Shown piece after piece: positions 13,963-17,167 of a stretch of DNA of 17,167 nucleotides. Below the pieces are notes generated by a model. It was not told where the DNA came from, did not search any database, and saw only the letters and a list, made by a program, of their open reading frames with translations. Within the stretch, counting starts at the first letter, position 1, and each line of letters begins with the position of its first letter. Source of the DNA: an uncultured Clostridia bacterium (lineage in GTDB: Bacteria; Bacillota; Clostridia; Christensenellales; Aristaeellaceae); assembly GCA_944363005.1 (NCBI GenBank), contig CALVTV010000268.1, forward strand, positions 1-17,167, written 5' to 3'. The translations under genes and the position numbers were made by a program.

Positions 13963-14304
13963 TCAGTCGTTGGTTTCGACGTGGACGCCCTCCATGGCTT
14001 CCTCTGCAAGCGCCTGCTTTTCAATCTCTTCTTCGGTCATTCCTGCGAGCGCGCCTTCATACACATTCCCTTGCGCTTCATCCTGCGCCTCTAGGCTTGC
14101 GTCGTTCGGTTCCGTCGTCGGATTCTCCTCAGGCTCCTGCGAGGGTTGCGGGGTTGCCGTGGTATCTTCTGTCATCGCAACCTCTGGCGTCGCTGTGATC
14201 TCCACTTGGGATGGATTGTTTTGTCCACGAAGATATATCAAACCGATCACAACGATGAGCGCCACCACGAGCACGGCTGCGATGACTTTTATCGCCGTCT
14301 GCAT
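13963..14304 (-). CDS. Small membrane-anchored protein with acidic extracytoplasmic tail, function unknown
   Basis: I do not recognise this 113-residue protein. Residues about 5-25 form one strongly hydrophobic segment (VIAAVLVVALIVVIGLIYL) followed by Arg and then a Thr/Pro/Glu-rich, probably disordered acidic tail. The tail contains a short helical-looking stretch MTEEEIEKQALAEEAME near the C-terminus. The start is ATG at 14304, with AGAGGAG 8 nt upstream; a GTG at 14313 would sit directly against that site. It follows hpf by about 70 bp with no terminator between, so co-transcription is likely. The topology suggests a signal anchor with the tail outside. Confidence 0.7.
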   Translation of the reverse strand: MQTAIKVIAAVLVVALIVVIGLIYLRGQNNPSQVEITATPEVAMTEDTTATPQPSQEPEENPTTEPNDASLEAQDEAQGNVYEGALAGMTEEEIEKQALAEEAMEGVHVETND

Positions 14305-14375
14305 CGGAATCACTCCTCTCTCTTCTGCCTCCCGCGCAGCCCGTTTTTACGCCCGGCGCGCGGATGCCGCATTCT

Positions 14376-14924
14376 TTACAGACTCTCGAGTTCGATGAGA
14401 CCGCATCCGCCGTCCCTGCGGCGGTACACCGTTGCGATCATGCCGGACTCGATGTTGTTGAACATGTAGAAGGTATGCCCCAGCAGGTTCATTTCCAAAA
14501 TGGCATCTTCCACGCTCATGGGCTTGGCCGCGTAGCGCTTGACGCGCACGACCTTCTCCTCGGCCTCTTCGATTTCCTCCTCCGGCATCTCTGCCGGCGC
14601 TACGACAGGTTTTTTGCGAAGATCGCGTCCCAGGCGGGTGCGCAGCTTTTTCATTTGCCGCTCCAGGACATCTATACCCTTATCCAGCGCGGGAAGCGAA
14701 ATCTCCCGCTCCTGGTTTTCCGTTCGAAGTGTATGGCCCATATAGGGCATCGTCATTTCCACCTTGTACGTGTTCTTCTGCTCGGTGATGCGCACCGTAA
14801 TCGCCGTCGCCTCCGGCGCTTCCTCCTTGAAATAGGCGTCCATGCGCTGGTGCAACCGCTTGTTCATGGTTTCCTGAACAGAGGTGGGAACATGTGCGTC
14901 TTTCAACACAAAACGTACGATCAT
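14376..14924 (-). CDS. hpf: Ribosome hibernation promoting factor, long form
   Basis: This factor binds the 30S subunit and pairs 70S ribosomes into inactive 100S dimers in slow growth. The 182-residue protein has the N-terminal S30AE fold (about 1-100), a charged Glu-rich linker (about 110-125) and the C-terminal dimerisation domain (about 126-182) with VRVKRYAAKPMSVEDAILEM and HTFYMFNN, which defines the long form of Bacillota. The start is ATG at 14924, with AGGAGG 7 nt upstream. A promoter-like TTGCAG-N17-TATACT lies upstream, overlapping the end of the Nudix gene. secA, which often follows hpf in Bacillota, is not present downstream here. Confidence 0.96.
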   Translation of the reverse strand: MIVRFVLKDAHVPTSVQETMNKRLHQRMDAYFKEEAPEATAITVRITEQKNTYKVEMTMPYMGHTLRTENQEREISLPALDKGIDVLERQMKKLRTRLGRDLRKKPVVAPAEMPEEEIEEAEEKVVRVKRYAAKPMSVEDAILEMNLLGHTFYMFNNIESGMIATVYRRRDGGCGLIELESL

Positions 14925-14996
14925 AAGTGAGCCTCCTTCTATTCAATTGCCTCCTGCTGAGTTGAGGCGTTGGCTGTTTCCTCCTTTCTTGGTCAC

Positions 14997-15025
14997 AGTA
15001 TAACCAATTTTCATCAACTCTGCAA
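14997..15025 (-). promoter_or_regulatory. Putative hpf promoter
   Basis: On the minus strand TTGCAG (15025-15020) and TATACT (15002-14997) are 17 bp apart. The -10 is good and the -35 weak. The leader of about 65 nt contains three Shine-Dalgarno-like elements, of which only the last (14937-14932) serves the hpf ATG. Confidence 0.55.
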
Positions 15026-15673
15026 GCGAATTCGCATGTTATCTGTAACAAATTGACAATCGTTCGCCCTGCGCAGCAGCCGCTGGTAGATCGGCATCAT
15101 CGTCTCCTCGGTCACCATGCGCGGCAAATCCTCCAGCGGCAGCCAGCCGACAGCGGTGTTTTCCTCCTGCGCAACGCGCAGCGGTTCCGCCTCATCCGCT
15201 TCAAACAGATACGAAATGTTCAGATGCAGATGGCTGGGCACCCACTCGCCCCGCTTGACATGCGCCCATACCGGCAGAATTTCGACGCTTGCAGGCCCGC
15301 TTCCGAGCCTTCGCAGCGTGCAAACGCCCGTTTCCTCCTGCGCTTCGCGCCGCGCGACGGCCTCAAAGTCGGTTTCCCCGTCCATATGGCCGCCCGTCCA
15401 CGCCCAACTGCCGTAAATCCGGTGATAGGCCATCAGCACCTTCGTGCGCTGCGCATTGAAAATCATCGAGGACGCCGTGAAATGCGCGAAGGCCGTCCGG
15501 CGCGTCAAAAGCGCATCGCCGTAACCAGCCAGCAGTTCGAGCATCGCGCTTCGCTCCGCCTCTTCGCGCGCATCGCGCGGCGCATACGCCGCAAGCACGC
15601 GCGCCCAATCGGGAATGTTCGGTTTTTCGCCCATTTTTGCCGCATCAGCGAACACAATGTCCGGTTTTTTCAC
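15014..15673 (-). CDS. Nudix hydrolase
   Basis: This is a 219-residue cytoplasmic pyrophosphohydrolase of the Nudix family. The Nudix box lies near residues 93-116 (GGHMDGETDFEAVARREAQEETGV). The RExxEETG half is intact, but the upstream Glu of GX5E is replaced by Thr, with a Glu one residue before it. Similar GGHxDGxxD boxes occur in uncharacterised Nudix enzymes, so activity is likely retained. The N-terminal 70 residues, with PDWARVLAAY and LLTRRTAFAHFTASSMI, are typical of that subgroup. The chosen start is GTG at 15673, with a GGGGGGAA site upstream; a later ATG start cannot be ruled out. The substrate is unknown. Confidence 0.87.
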   Translation of the reverse strand: MKKPDIVFADAAKMGEKPNIPDWARVLAAYAPRDAREEAERSAMLELLAGYGDALLTRRTAFAHFTASSMIFNAQRTKVLMAYHRIYGSWAWTGGHMDGETDFEAVARREAQEETGVCTLRRLGSGPASVEILPVWAHVKRGEWVPSHLHLNISYLFEADEAEPLRVAQEENTAVGWLPLEDLPRMVTEETMMPIYQRLLRRANDCQFVTDNMRIRLQS

Positions 15674-15712
15674 GCGCTTCCCCCCGTTCGCCTTTCAACC
15701 TTTCCGGGTTCT

Positions 15713-15741
15713 ATCCTATCACAAAACGAAACCGGCGTAAA
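15713..15741 (-). promoter_or_regulatory. Putative promoter of the Nudix gene
   Basis: On the minus strand TTTACG (15741-15736) and TAGGAT (15718-15713) are 17 bp apart, each matching 4 of 6 consensus positions, with a TGA extension before the -10. It starts just after the terminator of the preceding gene. Confidence 0.5.
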
Positions 15742-15743
15742 GC

Positions 15744-15775
15744 AAAAAAGGCCCTCCCGTCCGGGAAAGCCTTTT
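15744..15775 (-). terminator. Rho-independent terminator after the small membrane protein genes
   Basis: On the minus strand an 11-bp stem (AAGGCTTTCCC with GGGAGGGCCTT, two G-U pairs) closes a 4-nt loop and runs into a T-tract. It lies 5-10 bp after the stop of the 71-residue membrane protein. Confidence 0.88.
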
Positions 15776-15780
15776 GCTTC

Positions 15781-15996
15781 TTAAAATTCCGCGCTCTCAA
15801 AGCGCACGCCATAGCGCAGCAGGAAGCCGAGCACAACCAGAAACGCCACGCTCCAGGGAACCATCACCGCCACCAGGAGCACATAGGCCGCGGGCAGATC
15901 CGCCACCTTGCGGCTGGGCGAGGAGACGATCATGCGCAGCACCAGCAGCTGATGCAGGGCGCCAAGCAGGTTTTGCTTGATGCGTTCAAAATCCAT
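15781..15996 (-). CDS. Small membrane protein, paralogue of the preceding gene product
   Basis: This 71-residue protein begins MDFERIKQNLLGAL and has a long hydrophobic stretch at about 35-60 (LPAAYVLLVAVMVPWSVAFL and onward), ending in a short basic-then-acidic tail. It aligns with the 64-residue neighbour through ERIK, the Rxxx[DN]LP turn and the final G[MV]R[VF] motif, so the two arose by duplication. Both resemble the C-terminal membrane part of DUF4342-type proteins, which lack a defined function; this is recall, not a search. The start at 15996 has AGGAGGAA upstream and lies 13 bp after the neighbour's stop. Confidence 0.8.
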   Translation of the reverse strand: MDFERIKQNLLGALHQLLVLRMIVSSPSRKVADLPAAYVLLVAVMVPWSVAFLVVLGFLLRYGVRFESAEF

Positions 15997-16009
15997 ATTG
16001 CGTTCCTCC

Positions 16010-16204
16010 TCACGCCTTGGCGATGCGCACGCGCATGCCAAAGGCCACAATCAACAGCGCCGTAATGACCGTCAGATGCAGGCTGGCCACGCCCACCAGC
16101 ACTACCACCCACAGCGGCAGATTGACATACGTTCTGCCGGAGCCGCTCAGTTCAAAGCGGCTGCCAAAGACCAGGCTCAAGAGCTCCTTGATTCGTTCCA
16201 ACAT
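16010..16204 (-). CDS. Small membrane protein, DUF4342 C-terminus-like
   Basis: This 64-residue protein reads MLERIKELLSLVFG, then a short polar turn (SGSGRTYVNLP), then a hydrophobic segment at about 31-56, and a basic end RVRIAKA. I prefer the ATG at 16204, since GGAGG lies 7 nt upstream; the in-frame ATG at 16210 sits against that site. It starts 16 bp after the DUF4097 gene stop, so the three genes probably form one operon ended by the terminator at 15744-15775. A role with the DUF4097 protein at the membrane is likely but unproven. Confidence 0.8.
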   Translation of the reverse strand: MLERIKELLSLVFGSRFELSGSGRTYVNLPLWVVVLVGVASLHLTVITALLIVAFGMRVRIAKA

Positions 16205-16220
16205 GTCCATTCCTCCCGTC

Positions 16221-17167
16221 TCACAGCCGGGTGATGATCAGCGTCCCGCTCATGGTATCCATGTGAATCGGCAGGGCGCAAGTGCCGTAGCGGTTGGGGC
16301 CGAATTCATTGACGATCTTGCCGCTGATGCCCGAAAGGTCCGCCACAAAGCCGCGGATGTCCTCCGGCAACGCCACGCGCGCCGAACCGGAGAGCGTATC
16401 CACGTCCACCTTGCCCGTCGGCGCGACGGTGCACAGCAGCTCGATGTTGCCGGAAACGGAACCCGCGCGCCACTCCTCGCAGGCGCCTTCGATATGCACC
16501 TTGCCCGAAACGGCATTGGCATCGACCTTGTTGGCGTCGCAGGAGATATACTGATCGCCGGAAACCGTGTTCACGCTCACATAGTCCGCGCACGCGCTCA
16601 CCGTCACCGCGCCGGAGACCGTGCCGGCCTTCACCGTCTTGGCGCGCACCGAGGCATCCGGTTCCAGGCGCACATCGCCGGAGGTGGAGCTGACCTCCAC
16701 CGTTTCCACATCGACTTCGCTCAGCCGCACATCGCCAGAGGTGGTGGTGATCTTGTAATCCGCGGCGTAACCGCGCGGCACGCGCACGGTCAGTTCCCCG
16801 CCGTCCTTGGTAAAGACGGAGAAGAACGTCTTGAACACGTCCGGGCTTCTGCGCCGGATGGTCAGCGTATGGCCGTCCATGGTGACCGACGGTTCGCCGT
16901 CCACATGCTGCGCCGTCCATACCGCCTCAATCCGGTCGCCGTCGGCCGCGACAATGCGCACATCGTCCGCGTCGAGCTGAATGTCCACATTGCGCAGGCC
17001 CGCCGCCGGGAAGCTCATTCGACGGCAGGTTCCGCGCCCTGCGTCCCCGTCCTTCACGGCGTCCTGCACGTCGCGCTCGATCTCCTCGACCGTCTTTTCA
17101 AGGTCATCCTGCGCGCTTTGCACGTCCCGCTCGATCTCCTGGACCGCGTCCTCGAGCTCACTTGCCG
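16221..17167 (-). CDS. DUF4097-type beta-strand repeat protein, 5' end outside the window
   Basis: The visible 314 residues start with a charged coiled coil and continue into a right-handed beta-repeat region. In the coiled coil an 18-residue unit appears twice (LEDAVQEIERDVQSAQDD then LEKTVEEIERDVQDAVKD). The repeat region then shows about nine [ST]xSGxxxx turns at 17-20-residue spacing (TTSGDVRL, STSGDVRLE, TVSGAVTV, TVSGDQYI, AVSGKVHI, SVSGNIEL, TLSGSARV, GISGKIV, TMSGTLII). That is the DUF4097/adhesin-like toast-rack pattern. The frame is open to the edge, so the true start is unseen. DUF4097 proteins often carry an N-terminal SHOCT-like helix pair and sit beside small membrane proteins, as here; their biochemical role is unknown. 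Confidence 0.85.
   Translation of the reverse strand, partial: ASELEDAVQEIERDVQSAQDDLEKTVEEIERDVQDAVKDGDAGRGTCRRMSFPAAGLRNVDIQLDADDVRIVAADGDRIEAVWTAQHVDGEPSVTMDGHTLTIRRRSPDVFKTFFSVFTKDGGELTVRVPRGYAADYKITTTSGDVRLSEVDVETVEVSSTSGDVRLEPDASVRAKTVKAGTVSGAVTVSACADYVSVNTVSGDQYISCDANKVDANAVSGKVHIEGACEEWRAGSVSGNIELLCTVAPTGKVDVDTLSGSARVALPEDIRGFVADLSGISGKIVNEFGPNRYGTCALPIHMDTMSGTLIITRL

Noticed and set aside
13802..14398. 198-codon plus-strand frame over the small membrane protein gene
   Set aside because: The minus-strand reading has a ribosome binding site, a clear transmembrane segment and operon context; the plus frame is its antisense shadow.

Overview
The window looks like chromosomal DNA from a GC-rich, probably anaerobic member of the Bacillota (Clostridia-like). 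The grounds are the acpP-fabK-fabD-fabG-fabF-accB-fabZ-accC-accD-accA order, FabK as enoyl reductase, AGGAGG-type ribosome binding sites, long-form HPF and a Val-Asp-Phe-Gly-Cys tRNA cluster. This is inference from gene content; no 16S or other marker is present. Every supported gene lies on the minus strand, so transcription runs from high to low coordinates.

Right part (17167 to about 14376). A DUF4097-type beta-repeat protein, cut by the window edge, is followed by two tiny paralogous membrane proteins and a terminator. Next come a Nudix hydrolase with its own putative promoter, and the ribosome hibernation factor hpf.

Middle (14375 to 12655). A small membrane-anchored acidic protein precedes about 650 bp without a convincing gene. 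That stretch is strongly strand-asymmetric and carries a degenerate repeat of about 50 bp, ending in a large hairpin terminator. A five-tRNA operon follows, with a consensus promoter and a clean terminator.

Next (12600 to 9544). A LysR-type regulator is followed by an exported flavoprotein that joins an FMN-binding domain to a fumarate-reductase-like FAD domain. Two inverted repeats lie between them, and the flavoprotein ends in a 9-bp-stem terminator.

Left part (9435 to 1). This is a complete elongation and malonyl-CoA module of type II fatty acid synthesis. It is driven by a perfect consensus promoter with two near-identical 17-bp palindromes just downstream of the expected transcription start, a good candidate operator pair. 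AccABCD make malonyl-CoA, FabD loads it on ACP, FabF condenses, FabG reduces, FabZ dehydrates and FabK completes the cycle. FabH and a FabT-like regulator, often at the head of such clusters, are absent here. The operon continues into an AMP-forming acyl-CoA synthetase coupled to accA by an ATGA overlap. A 477-bp non-coding insert with repeats, hairpins and a possible pseudoknot splits the operon between fabG and fabF.

No CRISPR array, phage, insertion sequence or obviously new multi-gene defence system was seen. The least explained items are the fab operator pair, the structured insert within the fab operon, and the repeat tract at 13535-13780.
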